Shown here: piece by piece, positions 8,206 through 16,607 of the stretch
Numbering within the stretch: the first letter of the stretch is position 1
How the letters are laid out: every line of letters starts with the position of its first letter
NCBI GenBank assembly: GCA_040509495.1
Contig: JBEVKW010000406.1
Span: 62,001-126,000, forward strand
DNA from: Terrimonas_A sp040509495
GTDB taxonomy: Bacteria > Bacteroidota > Bacteroidia > Chitinophagales > Chitinophagaceae
Length of the DNA stretch: 64,000 nucleotides
Reading direction: 5' to 3'
The notes under the pieces: generated by a model
The model's database searches: none
What the model saw: only the letters and a program-made list of their open reading frames with translations
Told to the model about the DNA's origin: nothing
Translations under genes and position numbers: made by a program

Positions 8206-8274
8206 CCAGTTGCTTGATCCTGCAAATTCAATTGAGGTGGAAAAGAATATAAGCCCCGGCTATCCGCATAAAAA

Positions 8275-8330
8275 CTTCCCATTCTCTCTTTCTCTTCTAT
8301 AGATATCTGTTGAAGCTGAGGAATGGGAAG
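8275..8330. terminator. inverted repeat between convergent genes, possible terminator
   Basis: CTTCCCATTC (8275-8284) and GAATGGGAAG (8321-8330) form a perfect 10-bp stem, preceded by AAAA and followed by AAAAC, around a 36-nt loop. It lies between the convergent genes ending at 8205 and 8352. The long loop makes a classical intrinsic terminator uncertain. Confidence 0.4.
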
Positions 8331-8351
8331 AAAACAAATAAACAGCTATTC

Positions 8352-9452
8352 CTACTGATAGTTTTTTGTCTCCAGCCGCTGCAGTTCCACCCAATCAAAT
8401 TGAGCTTCGTTCACCGCATTAGTGGTTCCATGGTAGTTACCCTGTTTGTCTTTATAGACGTGATTATATTTATCGGCCAGCTTTATCCGTTCGCCGGTTT
8501 TGGGATCTGCATATTTTGCCTGGCCACCGATCGCATCCCGGAATGATTCGTTGCGTTTATCGGAGGAAAGATTACGCTCATCCGCGATCTCCTGTCCTGT
8601 TTTCTGAACATGATCACGGTAATCTTTAACCATTTCATGATTTCTCCGGTTGATCTCATCATTTGCGACATAACCGTTTCTTACCAAATGCGTGTTTTTC
8701 TGTGTCCAGGCAGGATTCGCGATCAGCGAGCTTCTTGCATGAGCAACGTGCTGGTACAACTTTTCCGGATCCGCGTTCGTAATGATTATCGTTGGATACG
8801 CCTCCCAGTTATAGTATATTTCTCCGTTCATATTCGTTGTGGTAAGATTTATCATACAGTCGATCCTTACCTTTCTGCCATTTGATTCGCCATCCACATA
8901 AGATGTATACGTCTGCATGGCAGCTGAAGCCTGTTTGGCCGGGAGATTTTTCTCGGCAGTCATTCTTATCTGCAATCCTCTCTGAGAAAGATAGGGCAAA
9001 AACACCCGCTTGATATATTCAACGGGCGACATTGGCGGCATTTCATACTGATTGTATTGTTGCGGCATGCCGTATGCTCTTGAAGTTTCTCGCAGACTAC
9101 GTGTCGTTGGCCCGTCAGCATAGTAATAAGGGCTGTAGGGTAAAAATTCGATCGTTGATTGCTGGTCTGGCGATGCCAGTTTGATATACACCTGGTTGAC
9201 CGGTGTACTTCCATTCCAGGCTCTCGTAAAGCTTTGCTGCATTTTCCAGGAAGTTGGCGTTTGCAGTGCAAATGCGACCATATTATTGATTCCCGGATCG
9301 AGTATGCCGTGCAGCTCGTAAGGAGATTGCTTTACAGGTTTCTTTTCCGATTGAGTGGCAGACGCTTGCATGTCTTTGGTTTTAGGAGATTGCGCATCGC
9401 AGGATGCAATGATGGTGCAAAAGGGGATCAGCAAGAGGAATGTGTTTCGCAT
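8352..9452 (-). CDS. hypothetical lipoprotein, 366 residues
   Basis: A predicted lipoprotein with signal and lipobox LIPFCTIIASC (Cys about 18), followed by a Ser/Thr/Lys/Gln-rich linker. The mature protein is about 320 residues, rich in Tyr, Asn and Gln. One strand-rich block near 55-100 reads MVAFALQTPTSWKMQQSFTRAW. A predicted helical, charged stretch (EINRRNHEMVKDYRDHVQKTG) comes near 265-285. A C-terminal tail has YADPKTGERIKLADKYNHVYKDKQGNYHG. I recognise no family. It is monocistronic and convergent with the protease-like gene at 7321. Confidence 0.72.
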   Translation of the reverse strand: MRNTFLLLIPFCTIIASCDAQSPKTKDMQASATQSEKKPVKQSPYELHGILDPGINNMVAFALQTPTSWKMQQSFTRAWNGSTPVNQVYIKLASPDQQSTIEFLPYSPYYYADGPTTRSLRETSRAYGMPQQYNQYEMPPMSPVEYIKRVFLPYLSQRGLQIRMTAEKNLPAKQASAAMQTYTSYVDGESNGRKVRIDCMINLTTTNMNGEIYYNWEAYPTIIITNADPEKLYQHVAHARSSLIANPAWTQKNTHLVRNGYVANDEINRRNHEMVKDYRDHVQKTGQEIADERNLSSDKRNESFRDAIGGQAKYADPKTGERIKLADKYNHVYKDKQGNYHGTTNAVNEAQFDWVELQRLETKNYQ

Positions 9453-9723
9453 AAAACATTCGTTTTGCTTGCAAGTTTCAATATTCGCGGTTGCCGGGAA
9501 ATACTATAATTGTAGTACGCCATTCTACTTATACCGGGTTGATGTTTTGACCGTCTATTCTTACTGTTAAGAACCTGCGTCAGCGTGTTGGTCAGCAGGC
9601 AATTCGACTGGTAAGCCAATAGCTAACCTTGTGTGCCGTTAATTTTGGTTAAACATGATTAACGGAACCTGAATCCATAATGGCTGGTTTGTACATTCGG
9701 GTAATAAACCTTAACCCCACGAT

Positions 9724-10947
9724 ATGAACAAATTTCTGCCCGGGCTCTTCCTCACACTTTTTGCTTCGCTGGCATATTCCCAGCAGGTAAGCATTACAAA
9801 AGCAAATGGTAAGAAAATAGCTGTTACGCAGATCGATCAAACGCTCAACCGCCTGATGAATGCTGCCGGCGTCAGCGGATTGCAGATCGGAATGATCAAT
9901 AACAATAAAACTGTATTGATAAAAAGCTATGGTTACAGGAACAAACCCCGCTCTCAGGTAAATAATCCCGGAACGAGTTTCTATGCGGCATCCTTTACAA
10001 AATCACTTTTTGCAGTGATAGTGATGCAACTGGTTGATCAGAAAAAACTGGATCTTGACAAACCGCTGTATCAATACCTTTCAAAACCAATACCTGAATA
10101 TGTCGATTATAAAGATCTTGCCGGGGATGAGCGCTGGAAGCTGATCACTGCGCGTCACTGCCTTAGCCACACGACAGGATTTCCTAACTGGAGAAACCTG
10201 AATCCTAAAGGCGTTCAAAAGCTCGAGTTCTTTTTCGATCCGGGTACAAAATATGCGTATTCCGGGGAAGGATTGGTATTGCTCCAACTGGTCGTTGAAA
10301 ACATAACCGGCGAAAAACTGGAAGCGTTGGCCCAAAAGCAGGTATTTGTTCCGTTTGGAATGACAAGATCAAGCTTTACCTGGCAACCAGCATTTAATGA
10401 AGATTATGCCAACGGCCACAGCGTTGATGAAGACAGTTTTGCCGTCCGGAGGAGAGCCAATGCAAATGCTGCCGGGTCGATGCAAACAACAATTACCGAT
10501 TATACCAACTTCCTGGCTGGGTTGCTACAGGGAAAAGGGCTGAGTAATGATGCCCGTAAGGAAATGCTGACACCTCAGATCAGGATCTTCAGCAAGCGGC
10601 AGTTTCCGTCTTTGAACACCGATACAACAAGCGCGTACAAGGCCATCGATCTCTCTTACGGGCTTGGCTGGGGAATTTTCAATACCAACTATGGACAGGC
10701 ATTTTTTAAGGAAGGCCACAGTGATGATGGCTGGGAACATTACCTGATAGCGATTCCCGATAAAAAATTCGCCCTGGTGATCATGAGCAATAGCATGAAT
10801 GCTGAAAGTATCTATAAGGAACTTGTGGAAACCCTGGCCGGCGTATCTATCCCCTGGGACTGGGAAGGATATATACCTTATAAGCCTGTAGCCGTATTGA
10901 CGAAACCGATGGCCGATGACCGATGGCCGATGACCGATGGCCGATGA
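9724..10947 (+). CDS. secreted serine hydrolase of the beta-lactamase/class C PBP family
   Basis: A 407-residue protein with a signal peptide ending near residue 19 (SLAYSQ). Family motifs are present: SxxK as S90-FT-K93, the YxN-like element as Y179-S-G, and a late HxG-type motif in KEGHSDDGWEHY. Such proteins act as D-aminopeptidases, esterases or PBP-like enzymes; true beta-lactamase activity cannot be claimed. The last 12-13 residues (ADDRWPMTDGR region) are encoded inside the heptamer array of the intergenic repeat element, and the stop codon is one of its GATGAC units. The native C-terminus is therefore probably altered by insertion of the element. Confidence 0.88.
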   Translation: MNKFLPGLFLTLFASLAYSQQVSITKANGKKIAVTQIDQTLNRLMNAAGVSGLQIGMINNNKTVLIKSYGYRNKPRSQVNNPGTSFYAASFTKSLFAVIVMQLVDQKKLDLDKPLYQYLSKPIPEYVDYKDLAGDERWKLITARHCLSHTTGFPNWRNLNPKGVQKLEFFFDPGTKYAYSGEGLVLLQLVVENITGEKLEALAQKQVFVPFGMTRSSFTWQPAFNEDYANGHSVDEDSFAVRRRANANAAGSMQTTITDYTNFLAGLLQGKGLSNDARKEMLTPQIRIFSKRQFPSLNTDTTSAYKAIDLSYGLGWGIFNTNYGQAFFKEGHSDDGWEHYLIAIPDKKFALVIMSNSMNAESIYKELVETLAGVSIPWDWEGYIPYKPVAVLTKPMADDRWPMTDGR

Positions 10948-11072
10948 CGGATGACCGATGGCCGATGACCGAGACACAAACACCTATAATCCGCAATAGC
11001 CTATACCCGTTAACAGCAATAGCTTCAAGCCAAATACGGCACTCGGCCAACGGCCATCGGTCATCGGCCATC
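10908..11072. repeat. heptamer-array inverted element, copy A
   Basis: Left arm 10908-10970: nine tandem 7-bp units of GATGGCC or GATGACC (one GATGACG). Core 10971-11044: 74 nt. Right arm 11045-11072: four inverted units (GGCCAAC, GGCCATC, GGTCATC, GGCCATC). The arms are reverse complements, so a transcript could form a long hairpin with the core as loop. The core has the same length as in the copy at 41224-41437 and matches it at about 58 of 74 positions by manual alignment. The element fills most of the gap between the serine hydrolase and the DinB gene and overlaps the hydrolase 3' end. I recognise no transposase or known family. Confidence 0.85.
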
Positions 11073-11156
11073 CCCGCGAAAGGGTAAAGGTTAATACCCA
11101 GGCAGAAGGAAATGCCTAGCTTCGCAGAAATTACTCTCACCCAAAACAACTAATGT

Positions 11157-11681
11157 ATGAAAAAGATCCAACTACTCTCCCTCGTTTGCTTACTGTCATT
11201 TTCAGGATTCGTTAACGCACAAAATGTTGACGACATGGTGAAAGACTGGGAGCGTGCTAAAGCTTATACTAAAGCATATCTCGATGCAATGTCTGATTCA
11301 GGTTATGCATTAAAGCCAACACCAGAGATGCGTTCATTCGCAGAACAGATGTTGCACCTTGCTGACGCCAACTATGGCTTTATCGCAGCAGCCACCGGCG
11401 CAACCAGCCCGCTTCCGATGGGCGGCGCAGAAAAATCAACAGATAAGTCAAAAAAGAAAGTGGATGAACTGACGTTGGCGAGCTATGATTTCGCGATCGA
11501 GAACATCAAAAAAATGGATGCGGCCAAAGCAAGTGAAAAGATCAAAATGTTCAATCGCTTTGAAATGACCAAAGGGGCTGCTATTGCCAAAGCTTTTGAA
11601 CATCAGACTCACCACAGAGGTCAGACAACTGTGTACATCCGTTTAGCGGGAAAAACACCACCGCAGGAAATGCTGTTCTGA
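11157..11681 (+). CDS. secreted DinB-family protein
   Basis: A 174-residue protein with a signal peptide (SFSGFVNAQN, cleavage about residue 22). It has the four-helix DinB fold with likely metal-binding histidines in AEQMLHLADANYGF and in the C-terminal HQTHHRGQTTVYIRLAGKTPP motif, which is diagnostic. DinB proteins are mostly metal-dependent enzymes or thiol transferase-like proteins; the activity of secreted Bacteroidota members is unknown. It lies 84 nt beyond the repeat element and carries its own terminator-like hairpin downstream. Confidence 0.9.
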   Translation: MKKIQLLSLVCLLSFSGFVNAQNVDDMVKDWERAKAYTKAYLDAMSDSGYALKPTPEMRSFAEQMLHLADANYGFIAAATGATSPLPMGGAEKSTDKSKKKVDELTLASYDFAIENIKKMDAAKASEKIKMFNRFEMTKGAAIAKAFEHQTHHRGQTTVYIRLAGKTPPQEMLF

Positions 11682-11733
11682 TAGCATTTACGAGCGTTAG
11701 CGGGTGCATTACAATAAACCGCCTATTAAACAT

Positions 11734-11790
11734 CTTCCCGTATTTCCGCCTTATCAGTTCAATACGGGCGGGAATACGGGAAGACTTTTT
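11734..11790 (+). terminator. hairpin with T-tract downstream of the DinB gene
   Basis: CTTCCCGTATTTCCGCC (11734-11750) pairs with GGCGGGAATACGGGAAG (11767-11783) over 17 positions with a single G-U pair, followed by ACTTTTT to 11790. It is 52 nt after the DinB stop codon. Confidence 0.65.
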
Positions 11791-12009
11791 AAGGAGTGAA
11801 GAACGCGATTCTACCGTTTCGGCGGATAAGATATGCAACAACAGCTGCTTTCCTGCATATGCGACAATCATTCATCCCACGGTGGGAAACCTGCCGTTAG
11901 AGCAACCAACCAAAAAGCAGCGGACAGGAATTTTCAACAGGACGATGTTTCCCTAACTATGCGGCCATCCCGCGCCAGATCATTCTTCGGCTACCATGCA
12001 ACTCTCTGC
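11791..12009. other. intergenic remainder after the DinB terminator
   Basis: The gap between the DinB stop (11681) and the SDR gene end (12010) is 328 nt. Apart from the hairpin at 11734-11783 I see nothing: frames crossing it have no signal peptide or recognisable domain, and no further repeat is apparent. Confidence 0.5.
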
Positions 12010-12606
12010 TCAATGAATCTCCAACACCTTGCCTGTTGCTGCTCCCAGAACACTTTTTACATATGCAGCTGTAACCTCCTTCATGGTAACCGGTATTTCT
12101 CCCGGAAAGAAAGGGAAATATTCAGGCGAATCTTCCACCACATTTGGGCTGACAGCATTGATGCGTACACCATCTTTTAGCTCAACCGACGCTGCTTTGA
12201 CAAATGAGTTGATCGCCCCGTTGACCATGGAAGCATTCGAACCGCCGCGGACAGGGTCATGTGCCAGAATACCAGACGTCAATGTGAACGAACCTTTCGG
12301 ATTGATATAGTGCTGCCCGATCAACACCAGGTTCACCTGCCCCATGAGCTTGCTGTTCACCCCTATACGATACTCCAGATCAGTAGTTTGTTCCCAGGGA
12401 CCGAAGTATGCAGCACCCGTCGCGGAAACAAGCGCATCAAATGACTTCAACTGCCTGAACATATTTTCAAGCGACGCAGGATCTGTAATATCCGCCTGCA
12501 CATCTCCACTCTTACTTCCTACACGGATCACCTCATGCTCTTTTTCCAATGCAGAAACGATCTGCTTACCGATTGTGCCGGATGCTCCGACGATGACAAT
12601 TTTCAT
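12010..12606 (-). CDS. short-chain dehydrogenase/reductase
   Basis: A 198-residue SDR of the compact type. The start at 12606 (MKIVIVGASGTIGKQ) places the NAD(P)-binding GxxGxxG motif at residues 7-13; an in-frame ATG at 12678 would add 24 unconserved residues. The motifs GSFTLTSGILAHDP (catalytic Ser region) and VNGAINSFVKAASVEL suit an SDR, but the usual YxxxK tyrosine is replaced by Asn in this window (NASMVNGAINSFVK), as in several atypical short SDRs. INAVSPNVVEDSPEYF is the substrate-loop region. It is a single gene with an unknown substrate. Confidence 0.85.
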   Translation of the reverse strand: MKIVIVGASGTIGKQIVSALEKEHEVIRVGSKSGDVQADITDPASLENMFRQLKSFDALVSATGAAYFGPWEQTTDLEYRIGVNSKLMGQVNLVLIGQHYINPKGSFTLTSGILAHDPVRGGSNASMVNGAINSFVKAASVELKDGVRINAVSPNVVEDSPEYFPFFPGEIPVTMKEVTAAYVKSVLGAATGKVLEIH

Positions 12607-12771
12607 GATCAATACTTTTAAATGTTTTAGCTGTAGCGGACAAACAATAACGCGAGAAAACAAAACTGGTTCGATCATCAGGCAATCCCACCAGGATGAT
12701 CAAAGTCTTTCTCCCGCTTTACACTGAAAATTGATTCTCCGATCGCATTGGATTCGCGATAGATCTGCTCT

Positions 12772-13512
12772 TCACACTCTATTAACGGCGATCTCCCGGT
12801 GATTTATTTTCTCACTAACGGTTTCGTATGTCCAGAACTGGCGAACAGTTGGCTCACATGGATAAAGCAGCTCCCGTGTTTGCTTCGCGATAAGTGACTT
12901 TCCGTTGTCCGGATCGTCTATGCTCTCTCTTAAATGCTGACCGATATCAATACCTTTCTCCTTCATCATCTGCAGCAATTTCTGGGCAGTTTTTTTAAGA
13001 TGGCATTTCTCCATCCGTTTCAACAATTCCGCGGGCGTTACCGGGGGGTCGCTCAGGCTCACCAGTTCTTCCACCAACATTTCGAACTTACCGGCACGGC
13101 CGCCGATCATCCTCAGCAAAAATTCATCCGGGGTAATAGCCGTGATCCCGAAACGCTTGAGGTAGGTTTTGGGAAAATCTTTCACATTCCAGGTGACCAC
13201 TACATCAGACTCACTGACGATTGCAGCCGCCAGCACATGGCGGTCCTGCATATCAGGAAGTGTCAACCCCTTAATGAGTCTTGAAAGACCCGATATCATC
13301 GCATCCGGAAAATCGGTATTCATTGCCACAGATATCCGTTCCAGGTCTTCGCGATTCAACTCTTTTCGTGTTGAAGCAAGGCTGTTGATCCATTCTTTAT
13401 GGATCTCCGCATTCCAGAATGGCTTGTACATTTTTACTGTCGCAAAATATAATAACAAATCACGCGCAGTTGATGAGTATAAAGCGCAGGCATCCAAAGT
13501 CGCTCTTTGCAT
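12772..13512 (-). CDS. PIN-domain protein, possible toxin ribonuclease
   Basis: A 246-residue protein with an N-terminal PIN domain (about 1-135). Candidate metal-binding acids are D7 (ATLDACAL), E40 (EIHKEW), D90 (LPDMQDRHVLAAAI) and D112 (WNVKDFP), in the order expected of VapC-like nucleases. The C-terminal 110 residues are helical and charged and not typical of a minimal VapC. No antitoxin-like ORF is adjacent: the 252-nt upstream gap contains no recognisable DNA-binding protein. It may be a solitary or decayed toxin, or a PIN enzyme of another kind. Confidence 0.8.
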   Translation of the reverse strand: MQRATLDACALYSSTARDLLLYFATVKMYKPFWNAEIHKEWINSLASTRKELNREDLERISVAMNTDFPDAMISGLSRLIKGLTLPDMQDRHVLAAAIVSESDVVVTWNVKDFPKTYLKRFGITAITPDEFLLRMIGGRAGKFEMLVEELVSLSDPPVTPAELLKRMEKCHLKKTAQKLLQMMKEKGIDIGQHLRESIDDPDNGKSLIAKQTRELLYPCEPTVRQFWTYETVSEKINHREIAVNRV

Positions 13513-13764
13513 AATGATCCGGTTTAACGATGTAGAAAATCCATTTGTACATACTCAGCTGATCAGTACTACAAGGTAGATCTCCTGCATAATTTGACCG
13601 AAATAAAGCGCATGTTTTTTGGCCGGATTTTCGGTGAAAATCACCGGAAGAAAATGAGGAAAATATCATGGCCTTGCAGTCCGGGTAACTATCCGGAAAC
13701 ATGCAACAAACACAAAAGCTATATCAGTTCTCCAGGGACCAGGATGACCGCCATCTGAACCACC

Positions 13765-14412
13765 TCATTCTTTCTTTTTAAGGAGTACAAGTGCGACGAT
13801 CACGATCCACACCAGCACAGCAGTCAGAAAGATCCGAAATCCCATCAACCGGTTGGCCCCCGCAAATCCGCCAAAGAACACCGCGATCATTGCTACTGCG
13901 AGCAATAGTCCGGCAATACCTATCCACGATTGCATTCTTTTTGTTTGCAGTATCAGCACCGACCAGCACAGGATACCCCGGCTGAATGCCCCGGTATAGA
14001 TGTAGTCAAACGCCTTGTTGACGGCAAAACTGTATCTCACCACAGATTGCAAGCCATTGATTGTTTCTTCCGTTGCATCAGCATACCCGCTTAAAAAAAG
14101 CGGCAATACTACACCATTGGTTGCGCCAGCCAGCATAGCAGCAATAACACCGATCGATATAAAAGAAAATCCAAGAACAGACAAAAATCTATTTATACCC
14201 AGGAAGCCGGCTAATCCCCAAAAACCTGCCCACCCGATAGGCAAAGCCAGCATGGCAGCTCCATGTGTGATGATGATCAGGTTCGACTTCCTGATCAAAC
14301 CCGGTATGTTAGAACCGGCAGGATGCAATACCATCGTAAAAAGCAACAGTATGGTAAAAACAAGCAGGGCCATCCCTGCATTCCGTGTAATAGGTTGGTT
14401 ATTGTTTGTCAT
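13765..14412 (-). CDS. uncharacterised multi-pass membrane protein
   Basis: A 215-residue protein with about six predicted membrane helices: MALLVFTILLLFTMVL, HGAAMLALPIGWAGFWGLAGFL, FLSVLGFSFISIGVIAAML, a segment near 130-145, GIAGLLLAVAMIAVFFGG and IFLTAVLVWIVIVALVLL. It ends KKKE, giving a positive-inside C-terminus. I do not recognise the family. It is 121 nt downstream of the Crp-family regulator on the same strand and could be its target. Confidence 0.7.
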   Translation of the reverse strand: MTNNNQPITRNAGMALLVFTILLLFTMVLHPAGSNIPGLIRKSNLIIITHGAAMLALPIGWAGFWGLAGFLGINRFLSVLGFSFISIGVIAAMLAGATNGVVLPLFLSGYADATEETINGLQSVVRYSFAVNKAFDYIYTGAFSRGILCWSVLILQTKRMQSWIGIAGLLLAVAMIAVFFGGFAGANRLMGFRIFLTAVLVWIVIVALVLLKKKE

Positions 14413-14533
14413 CCAACAAAACTATCGGAGCAGCTTTGTATCAGCCTTGACGAAAATCAAGAAATGCGGAGCCAGGGAAGACAGTCGGAGATAGATGGCA
14501 TTTCGCCCGATCGCCGCGTATCGTGGCATTTCC

Positions 14534-15097
14534 CTACAAACTGATCTTCTTTCTTATCCTGCTCAGGGTTTCAGGCGTCATTCCCATATAAGACGCAATA
14601 TGCTTCAGCGGAAAATGCTGCACCAATTCCGGTCGCGTAATTAATAATTTTTGATACTTCTCCTCCGGCGTCAACCGGTTCTGCTGAAACTCCTGGCTGC
14701 GCATCCCCATCTCTAAGATCATCATCAGGCGAAAAAATCTTTCAGAGATCCTGGTAAGATCATGAATGTCGCGTGCATGCAATGCCAGTACCTCACTGTC
14801 GGATGTCGCCTGTATACAATTCTGCGATGGTTGCTGAGACACAAAGCTTTTATACTCCAACATCCATTCATGATGTATATAAAGGTCAATGGTCGACTCT
14901 TCTCCCGTCTCACTTACATTAAAATGCCGGAAAAAACCATGATTGATAAAATATACAGAGGAGCATGTTTGCCCTTCCCTGATAAGAAACCCGTCTTTAG
15001 GCACTTGCCGGACAGTCAGCCTTTCGATCAGCAGAGTCAGTTGCTCTGCCGGCGGAGACACGATGCGGTTGATCGATTCAATGATTGACTGGAACAT
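14534..15097 (-). CDS. Crp/Fnr-family transcriptional regulator
   Basis: A 187-residue regulator with an N-terminal cyclic-nucleotide-binding-like beta barrel (about 25-120). KDGFLIREGQTCSSVYFINHGFFRHF is the core, and there is no clear cAMP phosphate-binding RxS motif, so its ligand is unlikely to be cAMP. The C-terminal HTH reads YQKLLITRPELVQHFPLKHIASYMGMTPETLSRIRKKISL, the typical small Bacteroidota Crp variety. It probably regulates nearby genes, with the membrane protein at 13765 the first candidate. Confidence 0.9.
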   Translation of the reverse strand: MFQSIIESINRIVSPPAEQLTLLIERLTVRQVPKDGFLIREGQTCSSVYFINHGFFRHFNVSETGEESTIDLYIHHEWMLEYKSFVSQQPSQNCIQATSDSEVLALHARDIHDLTRISERFFRLMMILEMGMRSQEFQQNRLTPEEKYQKLLITRPELVQHFPLKHIASYMGMTPETLSRIRKKISL

Positions 15098-15357
15098 ACA
15101 GACTGGTTATTGCTCAGCAAATTACAAATCTTTGCCGGCAGTCGCGTGATCGTCATGTTTTAACCGGGTCAATTACCTCCTGGTAACGTATGCTTTCATT
15201 CCCGGAGGAACGCAATGGCACACGTTGCTTATTTCATTGCCGGCGCTTTCTATGCCACAAATAAGGTTGATCAAAAGACAACATTTGTCCTTCAAGTTCC
15301 TTCATTGCTACACCGGCGGCGTTGATTATATTTACATTAACCTTATACGCTTGTACT

Positions 15358-16524
15358 ATGTTAAGAATTGTTTCTTTTATCCTGCTATCCGTCCCGCTGT
15401 TTGCCCGCTGCCAATCCAACTCCTTTAAACGGCAGACCGGCGAAGTTCTGATCAAAGGAACGTTGAAAAATATGACGCATCCAGTTCCCTACATTTATAT
15501 CATTGCGGCTGATGGTATCAAAGGGGATGTGGACAGTGTGCCTGTCGTCAACAATCAATACTCGTTCAGGTTTAAACCCAACATACCGACGGAAATCACC
15601 CTATACACTAAAAGCATTCATGCCCCGGACGTATATGATGCGGACGGGAAATACCTGATGGCATTCAGAACAGAGCCGGCCACTGTAAATATCGTTTCTA
15701 CCAATAACATCGTTAACTCCAAAATCACCGGATCAAAAGCGCATGTAGAGCAAACCCGCTATGAAGCCGGCCGGCAACCGATAGTTGATCTGATGGCCAA
15801 ATACAGTTCACTGTACCGTGATAAAAAGGCCAGTACTGATACAGCAGGCTTGCACCAGCTTAAAAACAGCTATGACTCTGCCTATGCAGTATCAAATATT
15901 TACACCTGGAATTATCTCCAATCGCACCCGGAGTCTTTATTGCGGGCTTATTTACTTAGCATGTACACGTCTTCTCTTAAAAGTAATTCTGCCCCTGATG
16001 ACATAGCTAAAGTTGAATCTTTTTTTGAGGAATTTTCAGAGGCAGAACAGAAAGGATATTTTGGAAACAGGGCATGGAAAAGACTTGATGCCTTCAAAAT
16101 TCCAATTGGCAGCATAGCGCCGCCTTTCGTTCAAAATGATACGCTGGGCAACCCGGTCTCTCTTCAATCATTCAGAGGAAAATATGTACTGATCGATTTC
16201 TGGGCAAGCTGGTGTGTTCCGTGCCGAAGGGAAAATCCCTATGTAGTTAAAGCTTATCAGCAATACAGGGACAAAAATTTTACTATCCTGAGCGTATCGC
16301 TTGACAAAGCCGGCGATAAGGATAAATGGATCAAAGCGATCAATGCTGATGGACTTAACTGGACGCATGTTTCGAGCCTTGATCATACGGATAACGAAGT
16401 GGCCAAACTATATAAGGTAACATCCATACCACAGAATTTCCTGCTGGATCCGGAGGGCAGGATCATTGCAAAAAATCTACGGGAAGAAGAGCTGGATCAG
16501 GCGCTCAGGAAATTCATTAACTGA
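15358..16524 (+). CDS. TlpA-like thioredoxin-domain protein with DUF4369-like N-terminus
   Basis: A 388-residue exported protein. The start at 15358 gives MLRIVSFILLSVPLFARC, a signal with possible lipobox; an ATG at 15322 is less likely. The N-terminal beta domain (about 30-120: VLIKGTLKNMTHPVPYIYIIAADG) matches the DUF4369-type module found before thioredoxin domains in this phylum. The C-terminal thioredoxin fold (about 250-388) has WASWCVPCRREN with redox-active C286 and C289, and the cis-Pro region VTSIPQNFLL. It probably has an envelope disulphide reductase role. Confidence 0.88.
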   Translation: MLRIVSFILLSVPLFARCQSNSFKRQTGEVLIKGTLKNMTHPVPYIYIIAADGIKGDVDSVPVVNNQYSFRFKPNIPTEITLYTKSIHAPDVYDADGKYLMAFRTEPATVNIVSTNNIVNSKITGSKAHVEQTRYEAGRQPIVDLMAKYSSLYRDKKASTDTAGLHQLKNSYDSAYAVSNIYTWNYLQSHPESLLRAYLLSMYTSSLKSNSAPDDIAKVESFFEEFSEAEQKGYFGNRAWKRLDAFKIPIGSIAPPFVQNDTLGNPVSLQSFRGKYVLIDFWASWCVPCRRENPYVVKAYQQYRDKNFTILSVSLDKAGDKDKWIKAINADGLNWTHVSSLDHTDNEVAKLYKVTSIPQNFLLDPEGRIIAKNLREEELDQALRKFIN

Positions 16525-16530
16525 CAAAAA

Positions 16531-16580
16531 TCAAGGCGGCAGATTGCTCGTTTGCTTGAACGAAAAATCTGCCGCCTTGA
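16531..16580. terminator. bidirectional terminator hairpin
   Basis: TCAAGGCGGCAGATT (16531-16545) and AATCTGCCGCCTTGA (16566-16580) form a perfect 15-bp stem with a 20-nt loop between convergent genes ending at 16524 and 16608. AAAAA precedes it, giving a T-tract for the minus strand. Confidence 0.75.
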
Positions 16581-16607
16581 AAGTATAATCATAGCCCTAC
16601 CCTGAAA

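Noticed and set aside
10908..10970. Heptamer arrays as a CRISPR array
   Set aside because: Units are 7 bp and directly adjacent with no spacers, the other arm is inverted, and no cas gene is in the window.
10847..11149. Minus-strand ORF of 100 codons over repeat copy A
   Set aside because: It consists of translated heptamers (VIGHRSSVIGHRSS) without any domain or signal.
12010..12606. Frameshift or pseudogene in the SDR lacking YxxxK
   Set aside because: The frame is intact from cofactor motif to stop, and atypical short SDRs without this tyrosine are known, so no disruption is evident.
13460..13702. Minus-strand ORF of 80 codons upstream of the PIN gene as an antitoxin
   Set aside because: It overlaps the start of the PIN gene in another frame and shows no DNA-binding motif; composition is unlike neighbouring genes.
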